Below, piece after piece: positions 44,118-54,700 of a stretch of 64,000 nucleotides of DNA. Positions within the stretch are counted from its first letter, which is position 1; each line of letters begins with the position of its first letter. Made by a program: the position numbers and the translations under genes. This DNA comes from Dryas octopetala (taxonomy: Eukaryota; Streptophyta; Magnoliopsida; Rosales; Rosaceae), in assembly GCA_963921425.1 (NCBI GenBank), contig OY992837.1, forward strand, positions 15,659,896 to 15,723,895, given 5' to 3'. Under the pieces are notes generated by a model. The model was not told the origin of the DNA. It did no database searches and saw only the letters and a program-made list of their open reading frames with translations.

Positions 44118-45419
44118 CAAGGTATTAAATTTCGAAATTTTCGGCGAAATTTCGCCGAAAATTTCGATTTTTGGGGGTTTCGAAATTTTAACACAACACT
44201 ACCAAAATTTCGTCCTAATTTCGACGATTTCGCCGAAAATTTCGAAATTTCGGCGAAATTTTCGGCCGCCGTAATCCTGCGCTGGAGCCGCCGCTGGCTT
44301 CTCGGCATCGATCCGCCTTGTACACTGGTCCGATGAATAATCGGAGGTCACCAACATGTTCAAAATGACGAGAGCTTCAAAACCCACTAGGCCCGGCATC
44401 TCAACTTCGCCGGGATAGGCAGATTGCCGCCGGAGTGGCTGTCGGCCCGCCGCTGGCTTCTCGGCATCGATTTGCCTTGTACAGTGGTCCGATGAATAAT
44501 CGGAGGCCACCAACATGTTCAAAATGGCGAGAGCTTCAAAACCCACTAGGCCCGGCATCTCAACTTCGCCGGGATAGGCAGATCGCCGCCGGAGTGGCTA
44601 TCGGCCCTGTGGCTTCGATTCGCCATGATCGGCGGTTATCTGGGACAGAGAGAGACACGAGGAGGGAGAGTAGAAGAAGACGAACCTTTTGGTGGTACTC
44701 TCGTCGTCGTTGGCCTCCGGACGACGGCGAATTTTTTGGGGAAAACGATCGGAGAGAGAGAGAGAGAGAGAGGGAACAGAGAGATACGGGAAGAAAGGAA
44801 GAAAGAAAAGAGAAAGGAAAGAAAGAAAAAAAAAAGAAAAGAAAAAAAAGAAAAGAAAAAAAAAGAAAAAAAAAAAAGAAAAAAAAAAGTTTATTATTAA
44901 TTGGAATTTGGGGCTTTTGGGCAATTAGAAAGAAAAAAAAGAATTTAAAATTTCGTTTAGTTATTTTTAAACCCTAAACTCTAATATATTTATATATATA
45001 AATAATTAAAATACTTTAAAGGGCCTAAATGGCTAAACCTTAATATCTTAGTGTGTATATTATAAAGAATAAAGAGTATTAGAGTATATAAGATTTAGTG
45101 TATGAATTATAAAATATGAATATATTAATTTTATTTATTCATTGTACTAATTTTATTTAACAGTATTTGTTTTCAGCGTGTATTATATTCATCACATATC
45201 ACATGAAACCTACCATATAATTTGGTTTCGTCAATGTTTTTTATTAATGTAGTAGATAATATGTTAAATAAACATATGAGAAAGTTTCATTCAAAATTTT
45301 CGTATTTTGATAGCAATTTCCGTCGTTTCCGTCGAATTTTTGTCGAAATTTAAAAATCTTCGAAATTTCCGTCGAAATTTCCATCGAAATTTCCTCGAAA
45401 CCCGAAATTTTATTCCTTG
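44118..45419. mobile_element. hAT-like non-autonomous element (1302 bp) inserted in copia gag
   Basis: Perfect 8-bp target duplication GTTTTAAC (44110-44117 and 45420-45427). Inverted ends CAAGGTATTAAATTTCG and CAAGGAATAAAATTTCG (15 of 17). Both ends are dense in AAATTTCG/CGAAATTT words. The interior contains a 159-bp GC-rich tandem duplication, then a GA-rich and A-rich tract (44755-44890), then AT-rich DNA. It has no transposase. The frames through the GA/A-rich tract are low complexity and not called. Confidence 0.92.
44291..44608. repeat. 159-bp GC-rich tandem duplication inside the hAT-like element
   Basis: Two copies, 44291-44449 and 44450-44608, each starting CCGCTGGCTTCTCGGCATCG and containing CACCAACATGTTCAAAAT and CCGGCATCTCAACTTCGCCG. 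A related single copy is at about 11031-11110. Confidence 0.93.
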
Positions 45420-45516
45420 GTTTTAACTAGTTTGTTGATGGCATCGGTTAATGAGGATTCTATGAAGTATATTTTGGATTGTTCTTCTACTCATGAAGCA
45501 TGGATGAATGTTAGAG

Positions 45517-45752
45517 ATGTTAAGAATATAATCTATACTGGTTTTTCAAAATGGTTCAAATTGATTCTCTTTGACTGGTTCTACTTTTATCTTTGAATAT
45601 GTTTGAATTAGTCTTGTAGTCAGTTGTAAAGAAGTTTTGGTCTTCCTTTTCTTTAGGAGCTCTCTGCGGCTGTTGTTGCTAGCTATACTGTATATATTCA
45701 GTTTGTAAAATGAATATAGTGACTTGAGTTTTCTCTAAATATCAATCTAACA
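45517..45752 (+). repeat. LTR of a second Ty1/copia element
   Basis: Ends CTAACA immediately before a perfect PBS at 45753. The start is placed at TGTTAAGAATATAATC, where the gag homology of copy 1 stops. It contains a TATA-like TATACTGTATATATT segment. No second LTR was seen, so the element is truncated. Confidence 0.6.
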
Positions 45753-45765
45753 TGGTATCAGAGCC
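45753..45765 (+). other. copia primer-binding site (copy 2)
   Basis: TGGTATCAGAGCC, the standard plant copia site pairing with initiator tRNA-Met. Confidence 0.9.
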
Positions 45766-45821
45766 ACACCTGCTTTTCTGATTTTTTTTCTCTTCTCTGT
45801 CCACTACAACATCTTATCACC

Positions 45822-46240
45822 ATGAGTGATCCTACACACACAACCCATCCAAATGAACCATCTCTTATCACCATCAACATCACAACACAAGCTCCCACTA
45901 AGCTAAACAGCACAAATTATCTTTCTTGGAAATTACAATTCCAAACCCTATTTATCGAATATGATCTACACGGATTTATTGACGACACTAAGCCCTGTCC
46001 TGCCCAAACCATCACAACAGGCACCACCACCTCACCCAATCCAGCATATATAGTCTATGGGTTCGACAAGATCAGTTAATTCTGAATGCAATCATTGGTG
46101 CCCTCACTCCAACCATCATACTGTTTGTTGCCCGTGCAAAAACTTCCCATGAAGCATGGAATATCTTAGCAAACACCTATGCAAAACCAACCAGAGGTCA
46201 CATTAAGCAAGTTAAGGCCACATTCAAAAACCTTAAAAAA
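45822..46240 (+). pseudogene. Truncated Ty1/copia gag (copy 2)
   Basis: Starts MSDPTHTTHPNEPSL; contains LNSTNYLSWKLQFQTLFIEYDLHGFIDD, the gag N-terminal motif of RE1-type elements. A stop or frameshift near 46078 is followed by continued homology (SHEAWNILANTYAKPTRGHI) to about 46236, where a 17-base A-run ends it. Everything downstream of gag is missing. Confidence 0.85.
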
Positions 46241-47625
46241 AAAAAAAAAAAAAATCATGCAACTACATAACCTAATGTCATTTAGAAAAGGAGATAAAAA
46301 TGACTGCAAAAGAGATTCAAAGAAACACCAGGTTAATATCATATCATGGCTCACAAAAAGTGATAAAAGAACTCAATAACAATTAACTAACATATTGTAG
46401 CATTTATAAATTACATTTAATTAACTTCAGAAGTTTGCTTTTGTCACAAATTGTGGGATCCTTGCAACAAATATCCTGATAACCTTTCTTGTAGGTGTTC
46501 TCATCTCCTCCTGCAAAAGAAAAAATAAATAATGAATCAATGTTGACAGGATAATAGCAAAAAATTTTGGATGTTACAGAAAGCACAATGAAACATACAA
46601 GACAATTATGTGTAACCAAAATAAAAATATGAGAATACTAAAGCAATGCTGAATTTATAAAACCTCTGGGGTAGCCACTTTAACTTCTAGCATTCTATTG
46701 CCAATAAAGTGCTCACTTGATCATACACTCTATAGCAAAAAAAATGTCACTATAACAACAAAACAGAGCTAATTTTCTTGGTATGCTAATGCCACAGAGG
46801 AGCTGAATTGAAAGAGACAATTAAAGAGGGTTGCTAAAACAGCGTAAAAATTTGATGGTTTTTATTCCTCAAAACAACTCTGCCAATTCATGAAAATCTT
46901 TCAGCAGAGGTGGAATAACTAGGATCCCATAAAAAGTTGGATCACTCCCATAAAATAAAATAAAAACAGTGGAATTAAAATTAAAGTTGGCCTTGACATC
47001 TCACATCTACTAGAGAAACAAGAAAAGAAACAAATCCAAGACTAATTTTCATAAAAAAAAAAAAAAAAAAGGAATGCCCTGAATGTCAAGCAAAGATTGG
47101 ATGCAGATTGCACAAGGACTTTGCATCTCTAGTTCTCAATAGTATGACACTTAGGGGATTTAAAGAGTGATAGAGAAGAGGTTAAATAGCTTTCGTTGGT
47201 TGCAGAACTAACATAAACCAGACACACTATCAAGTATGAATTTTGAAAGACCACTCCGCAAGGACCACAAGCCACGACTTAAAGGCAACAAAGGGTCTTT
47301 ATGTGTGTGAGGAGGAGCTTAAGCTCCTAACAACTATTCTTGTTTGATCAAATATCTGCTTCTTCTCTACTATATATGCTACTAACAACAAAAGGTCTAT
47401 ATATGCTTCTTCTCTACTATTTAAAATATGCTGAAATAAGCTCTAGGCTCTTAATTACTACTCATTATTAATAGTGGTGCAAGAACTTCCCCTGTAACCG
47501 AAAACACCTAGACTAGTGTATAAATAGCCAAGTAAACTTTCCCATGGTAGATTCAATTGACCCAACAAATATAAAATATCCCCCCATAATGTTATTCCAC
47601 AATGATGTACCACTAATAAGATCAA
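46241..47625. other. Intergenic; no supported gene
   Basis: AT-rich. One minus-strand exon-like frame (about 46515-46404: after TTTTGCAG, GGDENTYKKGYQDICCKD) has a fair acceptor but no recognised family or partner exon. The right end borders the foldback element. Confidence 0.45.
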
Positions 47626-47634
47626 TTGAAATTG

Positions 47635-48807
47635 GGCTTTTTAGCAAGATACCCACCTGAAGTTTAACTCGATTTGCATGTTACCACCTAAATTAAAAAT
47701 TGAAGCAAGTTGCCTCCTGAATTAAATTTTGTTTGCAAGTTACCACCTTCATCCAAGTACTTATAGGTTTTTTGGTCTTTTCATAGAGAAGAACTTGGGT
47801 GGGGAAGCTTTTGCCACCTCAGCATGCTGAGTGGCAAGGCCCAGCCAATTACAAGTGGCCACATGTACAACCATTTTTCTATTTCTATTTTCCTATTTTT
47901 ACAAACTTTAAAAATTAATTAAAAATAGTTTCGGACTCAGAAAAATACACGGAAAATTCTTACGAACTCTTCTTGACTAATTCTAATTTACTATGGAGTC
48001 AAATTACCAATTTGCCCTCTAAGAGTTTCCAGAAAATTTAGGAAGTCCAAATTTATTTCTAAAAGATTAAAATACTCTAGACTCCTTAAAAATTCATAGG
48101 ATAATCTCCCGAACTCCAAAAAATACACGGTCTGCACCATTGGTCTTCTAAAAACTAACACTACATTTCTCGTGAACACTTGTTACCCAAAATACCTCTC
48201 AGTTTTAGAGGAAAATAAATTCAAGAAAAATTCTAGAATTTTCGAAAAGTCTCGAAAGAATTCTCTAAAATAGGTTTTTGGTAATTTTAAAAATATTTTT
48301 TAGAATTCTTCTGAGATTTTATGGAAATTCTATAATTTTTATAGAATTTATTTTATGGAGGGAAATTTATTTTAATTTTTTAGAAATAAATTTGGACTTC
48401 CCAAATTTTTTGGAAACTCTCAGAGGGTAAATTGGTAATTTGACTCTGTAGTAAATTAGTATTATTTAAGATGAGTCCGTAAGAATTTTCCATGTATTTT
48501 TATGAGTCCGGAGCTATTTTTAATTAATTTTTAAAGTTTGTAAAAATAGAAAAATAGAAATAAAAAAATGGTTGTACATGTGGCCACTTGTAATTGGTTG
48601 GGTCTTGCCACTCAGCATGCTGAGGTGGCAAAAGCTTCCCCACCCAAGTTCTTCTCTATGAAAAAACTAAAAAACCCATGAGGATTTGGATGGAGGTGGT
48701 AACTTGCAAACAAATTTTAATTCAGGGGGTAACTTGCTTCAATTTTTAATTTAGGTGGTAACATGCAAATCGATTCAAAGTTCAGGTGAGTATCTTGCTA
48801 AAAAGCC
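47635..48807. mobile_element. Foldback Mutator-like element (1173 bp)
   Basis: Flanked by a perfect 9-bp target duplication TTGAAATTG (47626-47634 and 48808-48816), the length made by Mutator-like transposases. The ends GGCTTTTTAGCAAGATAC are perfectly inverted, and the arms stay paired for roughly 425 bp (about 47635-48063 with 48385-48807) with few mismatches. Shared arm blocks include GTTACCACCT, AAGAACTTGGGTGGGGAAGC, CCACCTCAGCATGCTGA, TGGCCACATGTACAACC and GAGTCAAATTACCAATTTG. The centre is T-rich and unpaired. No coding capacity. Confidence 0.95.
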
Positions 48808-48816
48808 TTGAAATTG

Positions 48817-50568
48817 TGAATAAGCAATAAAATATATATGATGCATGCAATGGGTGAGATAATGTGTTATCCCATCGGTCGTTAATGATTTTAAGAATCC
48901 ATTTATTTCCTTTTATCTTGGATATCTTTTCTTTCATTTGGTTGAACATATCATACAAGATGGGCATGGTAGGCACCGCTTTTGTGTCGACAATACTAAG
49001 GATACTATATAGAGGCTCGAATATGTTGTGCACTCCCTCCATAGCCTCCCAGAATATTTGGTCAAGGACTGCCTCAATCCTCTTGGCATCTTGAGATTTT
49101 CGATATCGACTCATACTTCATTCCTATGTTGTAAACAATTGTCGAAGACCAACTTTTTTCTTGAGCATGCTTGCAATTGCGATGTAGTTTGTTGCAAATC
49201 GAGTAGCTCTAGACCTGACCAAATCTCCATGACAAATCCCCCTCATCTTGGCTAGTAACCAATTATGATTGTAGATGAAATTAGTTACTGCCCTTGCCTT
49301 GGTTATGACATTAGCCACCGACTCGTGCTTTCCAATATCTTCAAATATGAGATCTAAACAATGTGCTGCACAAGGTGTCCAATACAGAGGGTAACGTTTC
49401 ATAAGATTCTTTCCCGCCTTAACAAAAGCTGACCCATTGTCGGTGACAATTTGGACAACATTGTCTCGTCTAACCTCTCTCACAACCTTTTTGAGTAAGC
49501 CCCCAATATATGTATTATCCTTGATTCTATTTGACGCATCTACAGATTTCAAGAAAACAGTTGACCCATTCGAGTACACCATGAAATTAATGATGGACAG
49601 CTTTGTCGGACCAGTCCAACCATCGCACATGATGGTGCATCCATACTTATCCTAACGTGTCTTCAGTGTTTCGACATATTCTTTCATTTCCTTATACTCT
49701 CCTTCCAAATACTTGGTCTTAATTTCATAAGATGAAGGGGGCTCTACACTTTGACCTAATAGTAATAGCATATATGAGATTATGAGTAAATAAAATAATT
49801 ACATTATATAAAACTATAAATGAAATGTCATAATGGATGCAAAAGTACCTGATTCTTGCGCTGCCTAAATCATGTTCTTGAAATGAACAGATTGAGCTTT
49901 GTGTGCAGGTAAATTCTCATAAATGAAGAATTTGCCTACATACTTTCCCAACTTTCTTTAATGTTTCTCCAAATTCCTTTAAGCGTTCTTTGTCTTGCTC
50001 TCGTAGTCTTGTAAGACAAAGGTTTTGGAGGAGGTGGTAGTGGGTCCCTAAAGCTTTGTGTGCGACCATATTGTTATGGTCTTTGACTACTACCACCTGG
50101 ACCACTTTGTTGGCTGCCCATGCATATGATTAAACCTATATTGTCATGATGCTCGTATTGCAGCATGATAATCATCTCACTCCAAAGGGTGCAAATCATT
50201 AGCATAAATGTATCCACCATCATCATCGTCATCGTCATCACCTGGGATGCTTCTTTCACTATGTAAGTAATCGTTTTTCAATTCATTTCATATGTTCTCG
50301 AAGATAGCTGCCTTCTTTTGTTTGGCGACATCTTTATTCTTTATCCATGCTATAACCTCGGCCTTAATGGCTGGAGGTACATCTGTGCACTTCTTTACAC
50401 TTTTTGATGGATCATAACTGGCCAAATGGTACTTCAATCGTGTAATGCCTCCACCTTTGAAAAGTAGAATGACAAAATATGCATGTGGTCCCATACTTAT
50501 TGCTTTCTACAGAAGTGGCATATTAATTTCCATGCTAGATCAATCCCAGTACTTCCATTACTACTCAT
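48817..50568 (-). pseudogene. hAT-superfamily transposase gene, decayed
   Basis: Read on the minus strand from an ATG at 50568 (MSSNGSTGIDLAWK). A BED-type zinc-finger region follows (CIFCH, GGGITRLKYHLA, KCTDVPPAIKAEV) with frameshifts; then a KVGKYVGKFF..ENLPAHKAQSVHFKNMI-like segment; then YLEGEYKEMKEYVETLKTR followed by an in-frame stop at about 49655. The DUF659-type core follows as a clean 168-codon frame (49630-49124: MCDGWTGPTKLSIINFMVYS, IVTDNGSAFVKAGK, CAAHCLDLIFEDIG), and a further frame (49114 down to about 48830: FWEAMEGVHNIFEPLYSIL, HPLHA). Several frameshifts and a stop make it non-functional. The dimerisation end is missing: the foldback element sits right there. Confidence 0.9.
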
Positions 50569-51127
50569 TATTTAGAATCTAACACTTCATATCATATAAT
50601 TAATTGTATAACAGTTTAAGTGTATAGCTTATACAATAAACATGCTAACAACAGTAAGGTTATATAGTATGTAATTGTAAAACTTTAATTAAAAAAAGGT
50701 ATGTCCAACATGAAAGTATGCCATAAACAATAAAGCACTTAAAAATAAATAAATAACAAACCTATAATCAAATAATCAAACAATAAACTATATGAATACA
50801 AGTATTATTAGATTAAAAAAACACACACACAACCATCACACAGTTTCTTATTTATTATTATTACAATGTTAATTTCTATTAAATGATAATGTAGAATTGA
50901 GAATTTTTAAGAGTAAATAAAAAAAAACTAATAAAATACATCAAATTAAATGTGTTTATGTTTAATATTTTTTGAAACCCACTAGTTTTAGTATAAAGTT
51001 GAGCCCATACCCACTAATTAATAAGGCCCAAACCCAATAATTATCCCCTAAAAAAAGTCCAATACCCACTATTAACTCCTGCCTTTTGTTCGATCCATCA
51101 TCCACCACCATTTTTCACAAACACGGT

Positions 51128-51130
<3 letters not shown>
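50569..51130. other. Intergenic between hAT remnant and VPS52
   Basis: AT-rich; no gene recognised. The right part (51000-51130) should hold the VPS52 promoter, but no clear TATA box was singled out. Confidence 0.5.

Positions 51131-51131
<1 letters not shown>

Positions 51132-51164
<33 letters not shown>
51132..51164. repeat. (GA)n microsatellite in the presumed VPS52 leader
   Basis: About 16 AG dinucleotides, followed by GATCGAGAGACAGAG. GA-rich leaders are common in plant 5' UTRs. Confidence 0.9.
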
Positions 51165-51166
<2 letters not shown>

Positions 51167-51177
51167 GAGAGACAGAG

Positions 51178-51315
51178 ATGGAGAAAGAGGAGGAGGCTCA
51201 CCTTCACAAAGCTCGATCACAGCCGCTGATTGATGTTCCTGCTCAAAGTGTGGGTGTCGAAACTCTGATAATTTGGTGCAATTTATTAAGAGTTTTAGTT
51301 TGGGCTGAATGGTAG
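51178..51315 (+). other. Upstream ORF or unassigned first exon (45 codons)
   Basis: ATG after the GA repeat opens MEKEEEAHLHKARSQPLIDVPAQSVG and stops at about 51315. It precedes a good donor (GTAAAG|GTATGT at 51384). If the leader is transcribed it would be an upstream ORF of VPS52; it could also be the first exon of another transcript. Family not recognised. Confidence 0.35.
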
Positions 51316-51539
51316 ATGAGATTCTTTTGGGTTTTCTGTAGGCTGTGTGTTCACGGGCTGGGTATGTGGGATGGGATGTAAAGGTATGTCAGATTCTTCT
51401 TATTCAATTATTGGGTTTTGATAAACAAATGTTAATTCATTGATTAAGTTTCTGAATTTGTAGATGGGTATGGAAAATTATGATTAATTTTCCTAATTTC
51501 TTATTCTTCCCAATTTTTTTTTCAATTTTTTGGTTTGAT

Positions 51540-51708
51540 TTTGGGTGATTTCGGTACAATGTCGGGGATATCCGATATTTACCGAAATTGTCGTCGATAT
51601 CGTCGAAATATCGGGGATGCGGGTGAAGATTTTGCTTCACCCCCCCTATCGGTATCGCCGACTTCAAATAGCGACATTTCGGATTGTCGGCCGATATTTT
51701 GAACACTG
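51540..51708. mobile_element. Terminal fragment of a hAT-like element next to the VPS52 start
   Basis: Dense CGATAT/ATCGG/CGAAAT words in opposite orientation, ending GGCCGATATTTTGAACACTGG, the style of the ends of CGAAA-rich hAT elements such as 44118-45419. Only this end is evident, so it is a fragment or a very short element. It stops 29 bp before the VPS52 ATG. Confidence 0.5.
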
Positions 51709-51737
51709 GTGCTAACCACTTGCACTTGTTGATCAAC

Positions 51738-54700
51738 ATGGCTCATGTTGCAACCAACAAAGAGGTACCCGTGATTTTTTTTTTTGTTAATAAATCAAAT
51801 GTGCGTTTTTGTGTTGTGTATGGATTAATCTATATTTTAAAGAGTTAAGCTAAAAGATTTTGGTCAACTTAGTGAAGCAAGGGCCTATTTTCTGCTTTCA
51901 AATTTAAATATTGTGTAAAGTACAATGTGGCGGGTTGTATACTAGTTAAATCATCCTATACATACTTTGGGTGCAGGGTCACACTTATGATGAGAATAAT
52001 GATGCCCAGAAAAATGTTTTTGATTTGGGTGCATTTGTTGGGGATTTGACTGTTGAGGAGGATGCAAGCAGGTATGTTTTTCTTTCTTCTTTGTGCTTGA
52101 TGAAATATTGACATCATATGTGAAATATTGGCTACACAGACAATATTGTGTTTACATGTGTTGTCATAAAGAAGCCTCAACAACAATTAAATGAGAATTT
52201 TTTTCTTTTTAATTTGTCTATAGAAATTAAGAGGAGAGGTCTATGGATTTAAATTAAATGGCATAATTAAAAAAGATTTCTGAATCCACATGTTATGCTC
52301 AGTATGTTGATGACAAATGGAATAAGTTTTATAGCATTGTAATTTATAATCTGAATAAATTATCTTGATAAGTAATTCCATTGTAACTGTTTCCCCCCTC
52401 TCAGTGATGATATATCATTGGAAGGACTGCAACAAGAACTGGAAGAATGTAAACATGATGATGTAAGTAATATATTTAAGTTTCTATGCTTCTTAAGCTT
52501 CAATATTTGGTTTTATAGTATTTATTTTAAATTAGTTTTCGTTTGTTGCGATAAGAAAGAATGATTTCTTCTCTTTGACTTAAAGTTTTGAAAATAGTAG
52601 CCTGGGGAGTTTATTTTATTTGCAATACCCAAAATACCCTTAATGAGAATTTTAGGTAGAAGGCCACGCCAACAAACAAAAAATGGGATCGTGTCTGCCA
52701 TGTAAGAACTTAACAGTTGACCAAATGGTCAACTTAATGGAGGGACAACATGTCAAATATTTGAAAGTTTGAGTTTAACATTGATATGTTTTGAAAGTTG
52801 GGGACTAATGTGTTATTTGACCCAAACAATAGGGGTGCAAAGTGTAATTGACCCAAAATAAAATCTAGAGACTCTACATTGCATATGCTTTCTATGCACT
52901 TTTGGTTCAATAAACCTGTTATTTCTAACTATTGGTATTGGATGTGTAAACTTGGTCTTATTGTTTCAGCATGAGGGAAGGACATTATGTTTTCTTATAT
53001 TATATCTCTTATTCTGTTTTGTTTTGTTTGTTTTTATTTTTTTAAAATTTTTTTTTTGGAGGGGGGGAGGGAGGGGGTGGGTCATGGGAAGGGGAGGGCT
53101 GGAGGCATATAAAAATCCATATTTGTGCGTTCCTATGTAGCATGTTATTGTATTGAAGCAAAATGTCAAAATATGGTACAATGGATTAACTTACTTATGG
53201 TTCTAATCCATGCTATTTATTTTCTGGTTTATTAAATTATAACATAAAATTAATGGTATATTATATTTTTTGTCTCTCCTGGTGATAGATTGAAGTTATG
53301 ACAAATGGAATGCCTGAAAGTGGCTGTTTTTCTTGTCAGACAATGCATGGATTGTTTGAAAATAAGCTAGTTAGTTTTTAAGCATACATGTGGTATGCTG
53401 TTTCTCCTGGTTTTATACTTGTATGTAGTTTGTTCATACAATAGTATCTGCCTACTTTCTAATGTCTAACAATGTAGGTAAGCCAATATATTGTCTAGAG
53501 TCCCTCTCTCAGATACATTAATCTTTCTACTATCTATCATCTAATGTAGGTAGTTGCGAATATATTGTCTAAAGGCACAAAACTTCGGGAGTATACAAAG
53601 GGGGTTGAGAACAACATACGGCAAGTTGAATTGGACTCTATCCAGGTTCTGGTCACTCCACAGTATCTTTACTTTTTAAATTTTATTTATTTATTTTGCA
53701 GTCCATAGTTTTCAAACATTCTTTTTTATCTGGTCAGTGGAAAGGATTTTGGGAATCTTTGATTTAATTGTTAGGATCTTGCTTGTCCAATACTGCAGGA
53801 TTATATTAAAGAAAGTGATAATCTAGTTTCTCTTCATGATCAAATTCGTGATTGTGACAGCATCTTGTCACAGATGGAGACTCTTCTCAGTGGATTTCAG
53901 GTGCGTTGGTCCTTGCTTTTCTGCTTTGCCATCATTACTTGCTTTTACCTGCCAAATGACTGTATTTTCTATTGCTTATACTGATGGAAAGGATTAGTAT
54001 CAACTATCACCAAAATAAAAAATATTTTCTAGAAATACTACGATACTCGATATATCTGCAATATCCTTGACTCTTAATAACACCTGAGATAAACTCTTAA
54101 TTGACTTTCTGACTTATTTATTGTTATTTTATTGACTGTCTTACATTACCATTTCTCTTTAAAGTAATCTAAATTAGTTTACTTACAGTGGATATTTCTG
54201 GAAGGTTGGACAGTCATAAACTTGGACATCAATGCTGATGGAAGTCATTAGTTTTTTTGCTGCAATAATTTAAAAGGATTGTATTAAAAATATGATTGTT
54301 ACATTTTAATGACCACAAGGAAAGGAAGAGGAATTAAACTTTTAGCTTCTTTGTCAAGAAATTATGATGATATTCTAAATTTCTAATTAGTGTGATTCTT
54401 TTTTATTGGAGGGCAGTGTTGCACTGAATGTAATATTTGTTTTGAGTTTTTAAGGTGTTATGTTAGATATGTTGGACTTCTTGCTCATCTCACTTGATTT
54501 CTTTTTTTTTTTTCTTTCCATTTTCTTAGTTTAAAGGATGTGTTTATTATAAAAAAATATGGTTTCTTAATTTTAATATGGTCCCATAACTGCATTTGGA
54601 ATATAATACTGCTATCATTCCAGCTGTGATACAACTATATAGATCCCAAATATTAGATGCATTGTTAATGATATTCATTTTCTTTTTTTGATTTCTTTTA

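Larger units (their letters stand above)
43879..45516 (+). pseudogene. Ty1/copia gag fragment, split by a hAT-like insertion
   Basis: The frame starts at the ATG giving MSIAGKVDGLLPFLTLRLND and has the copia gag N-terminal pattern (NYRKWSFQVQTILGGHGLFGYLDG). It runs to 44117, is interrupted by the element at 44118-45419, and continues after it with STHEAWMNVRD-type sequence (about 45428-45516), again typical of this gag family. Beyond that the gag homology stops where a second copia LTR begins. Protease, integrase and RT are all missing. Confidence 0.85.

Noticed and set aside
44435-44977. 180-codon Arg/Lys-rich frame and its antisense Phe-rich frame
   Set aside because: Product of the GC-rich duplication and the GA/A-rich tract inside the hAT-like element.
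46404-46619. Minus-strand exon-like frame after TTTTGCAG
   Set aside because: Fair acceptor but no recognised family and no partner exons.
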